In this document: piece by piece, positions 10,065-20,404 of the stretch
How positions within the stretch are numbered: position 1 is the first letter of the stretch
Layout: every line of letters begins with the position of its first letter
Origin: Rhynchopus sp. YZ270_cl-10
Taxonomy: Eukaryota; Euglenozoa; Diplonemea; Diplonemida; Diplonemidae
DNA length: 64,000 nucleotides
Assembly (NCBI GenBank): GCA_964035575.1
Contig: OZ037867.1
Location: forward strand, 310,001-374,000
Direction: 5' to 3'
Made by a program: the position numbers and the translations under genes
Notes under the pieces: generated by a model
Seen by the model: only the letters and a program-made list of their open reading frames with translations
What the model was told of the DNA's origin: nothing
The model's database searches: none

Positions 10065-11768
10065 TCATCCTTGCGCTGAAAGGATCGACATCCGCGACCC
10101 ATTCCGCTGTTGAAAGGAGGTATGTTCACTTCGTAGCTGCGCCTCTCTGAGGTCTAGCACCGACCGTTGTGCTCGGAGCTGCAGCTCTGCGTCTATGAGG
10201 GGTTGTTCCTCCGCCGCCATCTTACGCACCTGAAGGGCATGCAGGTGGCTCTCCTCCTCAAGCGACCGCATCATCTCCTCTTGCGTCGAGATCGCCCGCA
10301 ATGCTTCTGCCTCTGCCACTCGTGTCGTTGCCTCCTTATTGCGCACCATCTGCAGCTCCCGTTCCTCCGCCTCTGCAATTACGCGAGCAGATGCGGTTTG
10401 TGTTCTTGCCCTTTGGCACAGCATATCAGCTTCGATCTCTCTCTCCTGCGTGATGGCGACAGCCCCTTCCATATCCCCAAGGCGTGCGCTGTGCTCTGCG
10501 GTTACCTTCTCTAATTCCAGCTTCGTGTGAAGTGCTTGTTGTTCACGTGCCTCGGCATGTGTGAGGTCGATGCGTCGTGCGTTCTCCGCTTGCCGATGTG
10601 TTTCGACCTCCAACATCGTTTCCCTCAGCATTCTCTCCAATTCACGCACCTTTTCGTCCGCTCTCTGCGTCTCAGCTTCTTGCACAGCTAGCGCAGTTCT
10701 GGACTGTTCGATCGAGCGCAGCGCTTCGATATGGCTCATTTCTGCGTTCTTCTGTTGCTCCACTGCACGAGAAACCTCCTCTGCCTGTTGCGAAAACCCT
10801 TCCGAAGCGCGAAGTGTATCTTGTCTAAGTCTAGAAAGCTGCTCTTCCGCCTCTCTCTCTTTCGTATCGGTACGTCCTAGGTCGGCTTGAATCTCATTTA
10901 AGCGGATTTCCTTTTGGTTTGTGTTAGATGTTGCTTGGACAGCTTCAAGGCTTGCGTCGGAATGACGTGATTTTAAGGTTTCCATCAAAACTGTCGCCGC
11001 GTTGAGACCTTCCCGTTGTCTTATTCCGACCCAAAACTCTCTGCATCTTCCGAACAGTGCGTCAATCAATGTAGGATAGAGTTTGCCAAAATGAACAAAT
11101 TCTGCATAAGTTATAATCGATTGATCAAAATTCGCGTCTTTTGAAAACAAATTAAACACCGTAACACCCACCGGCAGGTCTACCTCGAGGGTTCGAAGCA
11201 GAGCAGAGAAGTCGTCCAACTGCGCATGCCCGGTTTGCTTTGCGTCTATCTCTTCGAAGACCATACGGAGGCGGTCATCTAGGGGCCCTTCGTGCAGTGC
11301 TACCAAGGGGCGGGTTGGGCTGTGTACAGATGATTGCAGCTGCAGTGGTGCTGGCATGCTTGGTGTCACATCCATCATAGGAGGGGTCAACAACGGCGAC
11401 ATCGGGCTGGAAATAGAGCCGATCGGGGTTTGCGGGATGACAGGCGCCTTGACGGCTGGAGGGAGCTTGCTCTGCACCTCTCGGTGGTAGGCGGATTCGG
11501 GTTGGAATGCGTACACCTGACACATCTGCAGCAGCTGGGTCCCTGTAGCTAGGTTTGCCCAGGAGTCCGTGTGGTCGACGTAGACCTGCAGACGTTGTAT
11601 CATAAACGGCGTGCTAGGAACCGACGCAGGGCGGCGAAGACGTGATTCATTCCCGAAGACATGTTCGATACGTTTTTGCAGCTCCGCAACAGTAGGCTGT
11701 GCAGGAAAGGCTAACTCATAGTTAAGCTTGTTCCCATGCATGTCGGCTGCGACAAGGACATTGAACAT
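10065..11768 (-). CDS. BILBO1: BILBO1-like flagellar pocket collar protein
   Basis: A 567-residue protein, close to trypanosome BILBO1 (about 590). BILBO1 polymerises into the collar round the neck of the flagellar pocket. The order of parts matches: an N-terminal globular domain (residues 1-110) with VLVAADMHGNKLNYELAFP, where the trypanosome protein as I recall it reads VQVAADIFNNKVNFELSFP, ending in QVYAFQPESAYHREVQSKLPP; a Pro/Met-rich linker; two EF-hand-like segments (about 170-235, DDRLRMVFEEIDAKQTG and LFSKDANFDQSIITYAEF) followed by FGKLYPTLID; and a long coiled coil (about 270-555) rich in Glu, Arg, Ala and Gln. The start at 11768 begins the conserved domain after a CACCC-rich tract. 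In the first EF-hand the calcium loop (DAKQTGHAQLDD) keeps acidic ends but lacks the third-position acid. A BILBO1 paralogue is the main alternative. Single exon. Confidence 0.78.
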   Translation of the reverse strand: MFNVLVAADMHGNKLNYELAFPAQPTVAELQKRIEHVFGNESRLRRPASVPSTPFMIQRLQVYVDHTDSWANLATGTQLLQMCQVYAFQPESAYHREVQSKLPPAVKAPVIPQTPIGSISSPMSPLLTPPMMDVTPSMPAPLQLQSSVHSPTRPLVALHEGPLDDRLRMVFEEIDAKQTGHAQLDDFSALLRTLEVDLPVGVTVFNLFSKDANFDQSIITYAEFVHFGKLYPTLIDALFGRCREFWVGIRQREGLNAATVLMETLKSRHSDASLEAVQATSNTNQKEIRLNEIQADLGRTDTKEREAEEQLSRLRQDTLRASEGFSQQAEEVSRAVEQQKNAEMSHIEALRSIEQSRTALAVQEAETQRADEKVRELERMLRETMLEVETHRQAENARRIDLTHAEAREQQALHTKLELEKVTAEHSARLGDMEGAVAITQEREIEADMLCQRARTQTASARVIAEAEERELQMVRNKEATTRVAEAEALRAISTQEEMMRSLEEESHLHALQVRKMAAEEQPLIDAELQLRAQRSVLDLREAQLRSEHTSFQQRNGSRMSILSAQG

Positions 11769-12200
11769 TTGTGTGAGGGGGGTGGGGGGTGGGGGTGGAG
11801 GGTGTGTGTGTCCTTCCTGATGTGGGGGTGGTGAAGGATTCGGATTAATCAGGATTGTGTGGGCGTAGTCCTGCGTGCTGGCAATACTCGATGACATCTC
11901 CGCTGAGGATATCTCCCATGCGTCGAACAGGCATTCCACCACAGGCAAGGGGCGGTGGATACGCGACTGGGCGCAGAGGCGTGCTTCTGGGCTTTTCGGG
12001 AATGGCTCCACACATGGAAGGTACTGAAGTGGAAGGCTAGCGAGGAGGCGCAGAAGAAGATCCGGTCCACCCTGGACAGCCTCAACAAGACAATGGGCGA
12101 TCCGAGCGTTAGGGATAGGACCCTAACAGTGCAGTGCGCTCCGCGAGAAGATCCCTCGCTTGAGAAAAAAAAATCTCAAAACAGAAGGGAGTAAAGTCTG
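11769..12200. other. GC-richer leader region with coding-like plus-strand frame
   Basis: Upstream of the BILBO1-like start, 11890-12130 has gene-like composition. The longest protein-like reading is on the plus strand (ACFWAFREWLHTWKVLKWK, then SEEAQKKIRSTLDSLNKTM). It has no ATG start and no recognised family. It could be a gene fragment, or chance in a conserved 5-prime region. Confidence 0.25.
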
Positions 12201-13103
12201 TTTTCAACAGGAATCAAAGACTGTCAATGCACGTCGCCCCTCTGTGACCCGGACGTCACTCCAGCAGTTCTAGAGGATTGTTAAGGAGCGCTGCCTTTAT
12301 TTGAGTAAAATGGAGTAAAATACAACTGCGTTTGTGATCTTGCAAAAAAAGTCAGAGAAGAGGAACTCCATTTCCATCAAACTTCACCAAAAAAGGGGAG
12401 TAATCGCAAAGGGAGGAATGCTACTGTCTCGTCAGGCCATCAGTATGATACTGTGACTACCTTTTCCGGAGCCAGCGTCGTCGAGCTGCAGGGGGTCTAA
12501 CAGTCTGTGACCTCCACGCCGCATCCTCGCTTTGGGATGGTTTCCCACATTCGCTAAACTTAGAGGAAAAGAGAAAGCAACGAACGCTGGACTCTTCTTC
12601 CTTTTTTGGTGACGGCTACAACCGGTGTGAAAGAACCCATTTTGCCATCCTGGGATCAACCATACCATCGCTGAATGAGAACAACCACTACCTTTTCCCG
12701 CGACGTTTAAACGAATCCAACAACAGAACAGCAATGAAGGATTCTCTCGCTACAGGGGGGGGTGTTAAGAGAGCGTACTGACGTAACATACACTCTGTGA
12801 GGGTAGTGCGTAATGTGGGGTAAGAGAGAGAGAAAAAATAGGAGAGGAAGAAGGGGGGGGAGCTGCATCGTGTGAATTGGATCGTACATAACAGATATGA
12901 CGAAAAAAAGAAGGGGGGGAAAAAAGAAAAAGGGTTCGTAAGTCTCACAATGCTTAGTTGCCTTTTAAAAGAGGATAAAAAAAAAGGTGGAAGGGGGGGT
13001 GATGTGTTGCCAGGGGAAAATGGGGGGGGGTGGATTAAAAAAAAAAGCAAAAAAAGAAAGGTGACAACGAAACGGAGAAAAAAAAAACAAAGAGATAAAA
13101 ATG

Positions 13104-13140
13104 AAAAGATGGTGAACCTCTCGCGTGCAATACATCTTTT
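13104..13140 (-). repeat. GNRA-type hairpin copy
   Basis: Minus strand: outer stem AAAAGATG/CATCTTTT (8 pairs), loop region GCACGCGAGAGG, then a T-rich tract. Confidence 0.6.
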
Positions 13141-16084
13141 GATGAATAAAAAAAAAAACAAAAAAAAAAAAAAAAAAATGTTTTTTAAAAGGCTTTTGCA
13201 GAAAGTCCCCTGGTGTATTTTTTTTTTAAAAAGGGGCTTTTTTGCCGACAACTGCGGCAGTTCTGCTGTTAATGAGTTATTGAGATGCTCCCCCTCCCTT
13301 CCCCTCTTTGTTCACAGAAGAGGAGATGTGAGGGGGAAACATATTTCTTTTTCTTTTCTGTAAGATATCGACAACTGGTCATGCTTTTTTTTAAACGACG
13401 TTTTTTTAATTAATTTGAATGCAAATATTTTGAGTTTTTTCCGGATTTTCTGGTCCCCATTTGTATTTTTTCCATTTTTTTTTTTCATTTTTGCTAACTC
13501 ACAAAAAAAAAATCGAAGGTGAAGAAGTTGATAAACGTGCGAGACAAGACATACACATATGGGCAATGTTTAACACACACACACATTTTTTTTTTTCCAG
13601 CGACACCTTCGTTTGATGAGTCTATCAAAGTAAGATGTTCAAAAAAAATAAAAAAAAAATCAACATGTTCACAATCAAGACCAGGTTATGATCTTGATCT
13701 GTGAAGGAGGAGGAGGGGGCTTTCAACTTAAGCCTTTTAAAAGAACAGAAGATAGTGGACCTCAAGGGCACGACACATCTTGTAACAATACGATGAGTGG
13801 AATGGGACAGCGAAAAGAAATATTTTTTTTCTTTGAAACGTTTTATTTTTTGAGGTTTTTTTTTGAAAAATTGATCACGTGTAGACCACCTCGATTTTTT
13901 TTCTCGTGATATATCTCCGCGCAATTTTTTTTTAATTTCGGTTCTCAAAAAAAAAGTAGGGGGATTTCTTTTGACTTCTTTTGCCCCTTTAATAAGCGAA
14001 AGAAAGAATGAAATGCACCCCAAAAAAAATGAAAAAAACCTAAGCATTTTCTGCACATAAATAAGACTTTGAAATACGAAAAAAAGCCCTCTCGTGAACA
14101 GTGTATACCTTGGTAATGACCCCCCCTCGGTGCACAGTTGGGGAGGGTGGACACCTAAATCATGCAGTTCTACTTCCATTTCGAAGAAAAGGTATAGATG
14201 AATCTCTCTTACTTGGTCATCTTTATAAAAAAGGGAGTTCAGGGGAAAAGGAATGAGGGGTAGGGGATTGTGTAGGGCAAATGTCGCGGTTTTTTTGTGC
14301 AGTGGTCATTCGAAAAACATAAAGGAGACTGAGTAAGGTTGGTCATGACGTTCATTAAGAGAATCACATCACCTCCACGGCAGACGTATCATTTTGGACT
14401 ACTCGCAGTTTTGAACTACTCGCCACGCCTAATGCTAAAGTAACACTAATAAACTAGTAGTATTTTACGTAAAAAACTAGTCGTAAAAACACTCATTTGG
14501 ACAACTAGTGGAACAACTAGTTTACAACGACCAAAAAAAATGCTAGTAAAGTGTTGCTGATTTGTAAAAAAGTAGTCGTAAAAAACATTTCGTCATTTTT
14601 TGGTAGCATTGCTAGTTAGGTCCCCCTGACATAGTCCACCGTACTCTCCTTTAATGAGAAGGCACTGCAAAAAAAAAAAAATACAGACGTTGTGCTTTCA
14701 CAACAATCCCCAAACTGAGACTGGGGGGTGGAGGGGAATTTCTGGGATAAAATAATGCTTTTTTTGTGGAGATGAGGGGATGCAGAAGAATGAAGAGAAA
14801 AAAAAAATGAAGGGAGGGGGGGTTTTTTTTTGGAGGGTACGTTTGTCTGAATGTATGTATAATTTTTTGCAGGGTCCTTCAATTTTTTTTTTGTACCATT
14901 TTCTTCGTTTTTTTTTTTTTTGCAGATCAAAAATTAGAATTTGTCCTAAAACTCAGATTGAGTTCAGAGGAGTTCTATTCCTTTCAAATCCGCTATAAAA
15001 AAGAACGGGTTTGATAATAATACAAAATTGAAAAGAAATTGAAGGGAGAAAAAAAAGGAGGGGGTGAAAGGATATTCGCTAAAAGAGAACTGTTCCCGCT
15101 CACTGCAAAAGAATCATAGTTTTGTTTCCGAGAAAACGACGCCCAATAAATTTAAAAAACAAAAAATCCCACATTTTTTTTTTTTCCTTCTTTTTTTTTT
15201 TTCAAAAATATAAAGATAGTGTAGATAGAGCTCTGTCACACAAAACCTCTCCCATAGTTTCTTGTAGTATTCCGTGTTGCCTTGCTTGTTTTCTTCGTTT
15301 TATTTATTTTTTCCTCTGAGGAAAATTTCAAAAAGAAAAAAACAAGGGTTACGAAATAAGTACTGAACAGACAGTTTTTTTTTTCCATTTTTTTTTTTTT
15401 TTGTTGTTGTATGAGGCTTAAAAGGTAGCATGAGGACGCTAGGTCCGCTCGCTGAGGAAGAGAACCTTGGGATACAAGAGATGGGGATTTAAAAAAAAAA
15501 TTTTTTTTTGAAAAAAAAAAAAAAAAACAAGTTGAACGACCGTGATGGGGCTTGGATAGTTTCGAGAGAATATAGGGGGATTTTTTTTTTTTTTGCAAAA
15601 CACAACGCAGAAATGGTGATTCGTGTCCTTGATTTTCAAAATTGAAAATTGAATCTGATGACTGAATTTAAAAACAAAAAAAATTGAAAATATAAACGTA
15701 TCTCAAAATAGAGTACATGCGAATACCATCTCTCTGTGACGTGCTTGAAAAATGTAAAAAAAAAAAACAAAGAGGAATAACTACAAATATAAAGCACAAA
15801 TTGTTCAATGAAACACTTTCCCTCTTCCACATCTATCGGTTGGTTCAAAAAAAGAAAACGAAACAAAACAAAAAAAAAACATTAAAAAAAAGTGAGTGGC
15901 ATCTTGGGCACACACATCTTTTTTCGTTTGCGATATTTTTTTTTTCCTCGAAAAATGAGGGGGAAAAAGAAAAAAGAATGAAAAATAAAGCGAATTTTGA
16001 TAGTGCAAATGCATCGTAGGAGATGCGGCGCTTCAGATTTGAAGAAAAACAAACAAATGTTTGGGAACGTTTTCCACAAAAAAA

Positions 16085-16190
16085 AAAGAGAAGTTGAAAG
16101 TACAAACACCTCACCGTGCATCGGCGGGACGTAGGCACTGGTACTCCACAGGGAGGAGGGAGTATCGAACCCCTCTCGAGAACACTTGAT
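16085..16190 (-). repeat. Hairpin-family copy with tRNA B-box-like word
   Basis: Minus strand: GGGGTTCGATACTCCC, then GCCTACGTCCC, CGGTGAGGTGTTTGTAC and a TTTCAACTTCTC pyrimidine tract. GGTTCGATAC resembles the T-loop/B-box of tRNA genes, and 33730-33790 has the same order (GGGGTTCGATAACCCC, GCTGCGTCCC, AGAGGCGTTTTGC). No cloverleaf can be drawn, so this is a tRNA-like word, not a tRNA gene. Confidence 0.45.
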
Positions 16191-16382
16191 TTATAAAAAA
16201 AAACACACACATACACATAATGGGGCCATATTCTGCACAAGATATTACCCCCCTATTAGTTATCAAACACACACAAATAGACCTCCTTTTCCTTCTACAA
16301 TAGATTCTTGTTTTTTTTTAGCAACCATTTTCTTTTTTTCGCTCTCAAAAAGGTGTTATCAACAGGATGATTTACCAAAATT

Positions 16383-19300
16383 CTACTTGGACCCTGCACC
16401 AGACATGCTGTCCGAGAGATCATCCTGGATGTAGTTAATGTCATCAACAGGGTGGCGGTACAGGCCCTGCTTCAAGCGCTTCTGGTCAAGGTAGTGTCCA
16501 ATGAACCCACAGGTACGTCCCATCACGAAGAGCCCGTTCAGAGTTCCGTTTGTGATTGCCTCGTCGGCCTCCTGGCGGGTGAAAGCACCACAGCTCCTCA
16601 ACAGATCAACAAAGGCGCACGCAATGCACCCATCGACGTTAAGGATCAGGTTGCTCTTCTTCTTGGTTGTAACCTGCTCCACCTGGAGCGCGAAGTCCAT
16701 GACATCAGTGTTGCGGAAGTGCTTCTTCGCGAATTCCTTGACAATGGTGACACGCATGTCGGGGTTGTGGATCGACTTCAGCTTGTGGCCAATACCCATG
16801 ATCAGTTTGTTCTCGTCACGCATCTGCTTGACGAATGCCTCGGCGTTTGTTCCGACGTCGAAGGCCTTTGCGAACATCTCCGCGCTGTCGTCAAGGGCAC
16901 CTCCAAAACGGGGTCCAATCGTGAGCAGACCGGAGCAAAGGGAGGAGACAAGGTCCTTGCCTGCGCGGGCAGTGACAATGGTGTTGTGCGCTCCGCTGAC
17001 AGCGGGTCCGTGGTCGGCAGTGACCATGAGTACCATCTCAATGAACTTCGATGCGTAAGGGGGCAGACGGCGGCGGAACCACAGCAGCGACAGCACGCCA
17101 CCCAGCCCCATGTCGTCCTCGAAGACCTTGCTGATCGGGACGCCGGCGTAGGTCACCTCGTCACCACGCTCGTCCACAATCGAGGACATGAAGGCAGCGG
17201 GCTTACGGATGAGACCCAGCTTCTTCGCCCAGGCATAGTCCATAGGGACCTGTGGCGGCTCGGGCTCTGCCTGGGGGCAGACGATCTTGCGGTCGAGGAG
17301 GAGCTTGAAGACACTGTTGATGGCTGTGCCGAAGTCGTCGAAGGAGGAGGGGACGGTTGCGCCTGCCTTGAGCATGGCAGCGTTCTTGGCGGCGGCGGTC
17401 TCAAGGTTGCTGCGTGCAAGCGCGCCTGCGTGGCCGAACTGCACCTCGTAGCTGAAGCACGCAGCGCAGGTGCCCACGCACCATGCCACAACGGGCTTGG
17501 TGATGCGGCCGTCCTGCATGGCGGCGCACACCTCGTACTCATCTGTGCCTCCCACCTCCCCAAGGAGGACAAGCATCTTGATGTTCGGGTTCGCCTCGTA
17601 CCTCAGAAGCACATCCAGGAAGCGTGTCCCCGGGTAGCGGTCTCCACCAATGGCCATGCCCTCGGCGACACCGTCTGTGTTGCGTGCAACGATGTTGTTC
17701 AACTCGTTCGACATTCCTCCGGACTTGGAGACGTATCCGACGGATCCCGGACGGTACAGCTTGCAGGAGATGATGTTCTCAATGGCACCACCGGTGTTTC
17801 CGATACGGAAGGCACCGGGCTGGAGACCACCGACAGTGGCAGGTCCGATGAAGCCGACGTTCTTCTCAGCGGCCTCCTTCACGAGAAGGCGGGTCTGGCG
17901 CTCGGGGACTCCCTCAGCAATGACTGCGACGGTCTTGATCTGTCCTGGGTACGCGAGGGCCTCCTTGGTGGACTGGTAGGCGGAGCGGAAGGACGCGAAG
18001 TTGATGAAGACGCTGACGTCGGGGTGGTGGCGCAGGGCGGACTCGAGCTTGCTGTAGCATTGGATCATGACCTCCTTGCCACCCCAGTACACCTTCTGCG
18101 TGTGGTCCCCAGAGAAGGGGAACACGATGGCCGCAACAGACGGCTTCTCTCTGTTGCACAAGAAGTCGAAGTCGTACATCTGCTGCACAGCCTGCAGCTG
18201 CATCCCAAACACCACCGCTCTGGTCGAAGAGTTGAACTGTCCACCGTTCGCCACCTGCACACTCGGTCCATACCCCTGAGAGATGGGGTCAACGTGACCC
18301 ACCTGAGCAGGCTCGCTCAGACCAAGTGCATATGACACCACTGCAGTCATATGGGTTTCCGGTCCGTGGACGTGGATCGGAAGGTCAAGGTGCTTCGCAG
18401 TGGCACGCATGAGCTTAAGACCCTCCTGCCAGTTGGGGCCTGCACGACGCACCCAGATCTTTGCGTTGACTCCAGCAAGCTTGTCACGGAACTCGGTCAG
18501 CGCACGGACAATTCCCTTGAAGGTGGCGGCGACGTCGGTGAAGTTCGCGATACCTCCACCGATGATGAGCACCTTGTCACGGCCTTCCTTGTCGGGAGAG
18601 GCTGTCATCAGACGGAGCACGGTCTTGGCGTACTCGTAGGTGAGTGTCTCGTTGGGTGCTCCACTGTACTCTCCGTAGTTGGCCAGCTCAGAGCCGAACC
18701 CGAGGTCGGTGACGGTGTCTGCGTAGATGACAGAGGCACCACCTCCGGCAACCATGAGCCACACACGGCCCTCCTGGTTGAGAATCGTCAGCTTCAGGGA
18801 GGCGCCGGTCTTGGCATCAAGCGACTTAATGAAGTCCTCCTCTTTGTGCGGCGCGCGCCCGAAGGGTGCAGGGAAGGCGAGGTCACCCCATTTCTTTTCG
18901 CAGAGGAAGTGGGCGGCTTCGTCGATTTTCGCGGCCATGTCGAGAGCGTAGCACTTGTCGTCGATGATGACAAGGGGGTTGATCTCCAAGTAGACGAAGT
19001 GGTAGTCGGTGAACACCTTGAAGAGGTGCATCAGGAACGACGCAAGCGCTGCCCGCGATGCCTCCGGCACCTCAGCGAGAAGTGCGTCCGAGAGCGCAGC
19101 CTCCGTCGGCTCGTCGCCCACAAGGTTTGTGTAGCGCTTTGCCTTCGCGTCGACGTCCCCCACATCGACACCTCCGTCCCTGCAGAACATAAACTCCTCA
19201 CCATCTCTGGTCGACTGCAGGCAGATGTAGACCTCCTGGTCCTGGCTGTGCGGGAGGAACTGCTCGACGAGGAAGTGGTTGAGGGGTGCCTGCACGCCGT

Positions 19301-19583
19301 CGGCCTCGACCACTTTGCTCATCTTCTCCTGCACCCAGGCCTTGGCGGCGGCCCAGTCTGCGTTGAGAAGGATCAGACCTCCTTTGCCACGGCGTTTGAT
19401 AAGCTGGTCAGGCTTGGCAACAAGCTTTGTGGTCAACAGCCATGGGTGGGCCGCCTCGAGCTTTGCGTAGTCGGTCTCCTCAGTGATCAACACCTGCTTT
19501 GCACTCCACTCCACGTTTCTCTCCGTGAGGTACTCACAGAGAAGTCTCTTACCATCAAACTCACGAATAGCTTTGGCAGACAT
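16383..19583 (-). CDS. ACLY: ATP-citrate lyase, fused single-chain form
   Basis: A 1066-residue enzyme that splits citrate with CoA and ATP into acetyl-CoA and oxaloacetate, feeding cytosolic lipid synthesis. It follows human ACLY from end to end: N-terminal MSAKAIREFDGKRLL, the ATP-grasp part (PDQLIKRRGKGGL, EINPLVIIDDKCYALD), the citrate-binding part (MVAGGGASVIYADTV, NYGEYSGAPNE), the CoA-ligase part with NTGGAIENI, the phospho-histidine segment VQFGHAGALA, and the citrate-synthase-like end (MVTADHGPAVSGAHN, GIGHKLKSIHNPDMR, GHYLDQKRLKQGLYRHP). The regulatory linker of animal ACLY is shortened. The start at 19583 gives the family N-terminus and directly follows a C/T tract ending ACAAG; a longer in-frame reading to 19799 is not homologous. 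Complete, intron-free. The fused form is typical of animals and several protists, whereas plants and many fungi use two subunits. Confidence 0.97.
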   Translation of the reverse strand: MSAKAIREFDGKRLLCEYLTERNVEWSAKQVLITEETDYAKLEAAHPWLLTTKLVAKPDQLIKRRGKGGLILLNADWAAAKAWVQEKMSKVVEADGVQAPLNHFLVEQFLPHSQDQEVYICLQSTRDGEEFMFCRDGGVDVGDVDAKAKRYTNLVGDEPTEAALSDALLAEVPEASRAALASFLMHLFKVFTDYHFVYLEINPLVIIDDKCYALDMAAKIDEAAHFLCEKKWGDLAFPAPFGRAPHKEEDFIKSLDAKTGASLKLTILNQEGRVWLMVAGGGASVIYADTVTDLGFGSELANYGEYSGAPNETLTYEYAKTVLRLMTASPDKEGRDKVLIIGGGIANFTDVAATFKGIVRALTEFRDKLAGVNAKIWVRRAGPNWQEGLKLMRATAKHLDLPIHVHGPETHMTAVVSYALGLSEPAQVGHVDPISQGYGPSVQVANGGQFNSSTRAVVFGMQLQAVQQMYDFDFLCNREKPSVAAIVFPFSGDHTQKVYWGGKEVMIQCYSKLESALRHHPDVSVFINFASFRSAYQSTKEALAYPGQIKTVAVIAEGVPERQTRLLVKEAAEKNVGFIGPATVGGLQPGAFRIGNTGGAIENIISCKLYRPGSVGYVSKSGGMSNELNNIVARNTDGVAEGMAIGGDRYPGTRFLDVLLRYEANPNIKMLVLLGEVGGTDEYEVCAAMQDGRITKPVVAWCVGTCAACFSYEVQFGHAGALARSNLETAAAKNAAMLKAGATVPSSFDDFGTAINSVFKLLLDRKIVCPQAEPEPPQVPMDYAWAKKLGLIRKPAAFMSSIVDERGDEVTYAGVPISKVFEDDMGLGGVLSLLWFRRRLPPYASKFIEMVLMVTADHGPAVSGAHNTIVTARAGKDLVSSLCSGLLTIGPRFGGALDDSAEMFAKAFDVGTNAEAFVKQMRDENKLIMGIGHKLKSIHNPDMRVTIVKEFAKKHFRNTDVMDFALQVEQVTTKKKSNLILNVDGCIACAFVDLLRSCGAFTRQEADEAITNGTLNGLFVMGRTCGFIGHYLDQKRLKQGLYRHPVDDINYIQDDLSDSMSGAGSK

Positions 19584-20404
19584 CTTGTTTTGCAAAAAGA
19601 AGCAAAAAAAAGGGGGGGGGGGAAAGATGTGTGTTGTGTGAGAAAAGATCTGGATGTGAAGTGAAAAGGGGAAGATGCTGGGTGGAGAGAGAAGAAAAGA
19701 TAGACGCTCAGTTTTGTTCAAATAGTATTCGCGTTTCCAACCTCCACCAAAGAATAAGTTCGCGTACCGGGGAGAGGAGAAATACACTAAGGGAATCAAA
19801 ATAGAAACTTAACACTCATCACACGATAAAAACCCATGGGAGAGGTTGTGGTGAAACGCACACACCTCGACCTGTTTGGTGAGGAGTGGCTCTGCAACGC
19901 GGTTCTTCCCTAGAACCGCAAAGTGTGTTCAAAGTGCGTTGTTTCTATTTCCTCCTTCATTTCATGAGGTGACAAAAAAAAAAAAAAAAAAAAGGTGCAA
20001 ATTCTGATGAAGGAGCAAAGCTGGTCAAACAAAGTTGATTTAGAAGAAAGAGAGAGAGAGGGATAAGGGGTTTTCATGTTCTTGGGAATAGAAAGGGTGT
20101 GGTGGTGTTCTTGGGTGTTTTTGTTTTGTTTTGTTTTGTTTGCAACTCTGCTGTGAAGCATTTGACACACGCAAAAAAAAAGTGAATTTCTATCATAAAA
20201 AAAGCAAAAACAAAAACAAACTTCGTAAGAAGCTGTTCTTCGTTCTCTCTCTCTTTTTCTTCTCCTGCTCACATCTTGTTTTAAAAAGGTTGGAATAATA
20301 TAGCTCCACACACAACACCCCATTTTTTCCCGTTCGGCGCAGTTTGTTGACAAACCACTCATTCGTTGTGTGACAACTAACCCAAAGAAAGTCGGAACAC
20401 CATC
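19584..20404. other. Spacer between ATP-citrate lyase and the giant gene
   Basis: No gene. The ATP-citrate lyase leader (pyrimidine tract), AT-rich sequence with a 16-base A run near 19980, and the probable 3-prime UTR of the giant gene. Confidence 0.5.

Larger units (their letters stand above)
12201..16382. other. Long gene-poor AT-rich spacer
   Basis: No confident gene. A minus-strand frame at 12558-12432 follows an acceptor-like TCTTTTCCTCTAAG and could be a tiny gene or last exon, but I recognise nothing. Long A/T homopolymers fill 12900-15900. Hairpins of the dispersed family lie at 13104-13140, about 13750-13795, 14069-14113, 14193-14226, 15895-15930 and 16085-16165. 14380-14620 is rich in CTAGT and ACTAG words with local palindromes. 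Confidence 0.5.

Noticed and set aside
12707-13251. Phe/Leu-rich minus-strand frames in AT-rich spacer
   Set aside because: Composition follows poly-T and C-rich runs; no start context or family.
16452-19664. Long plus-strand frames opposite ATP-citrate lyase (16452-18335 and 18351-19664)
   Set aside because: Shadow frames of a highly conserved minus-strand enzyme; no homology in the plus reading.
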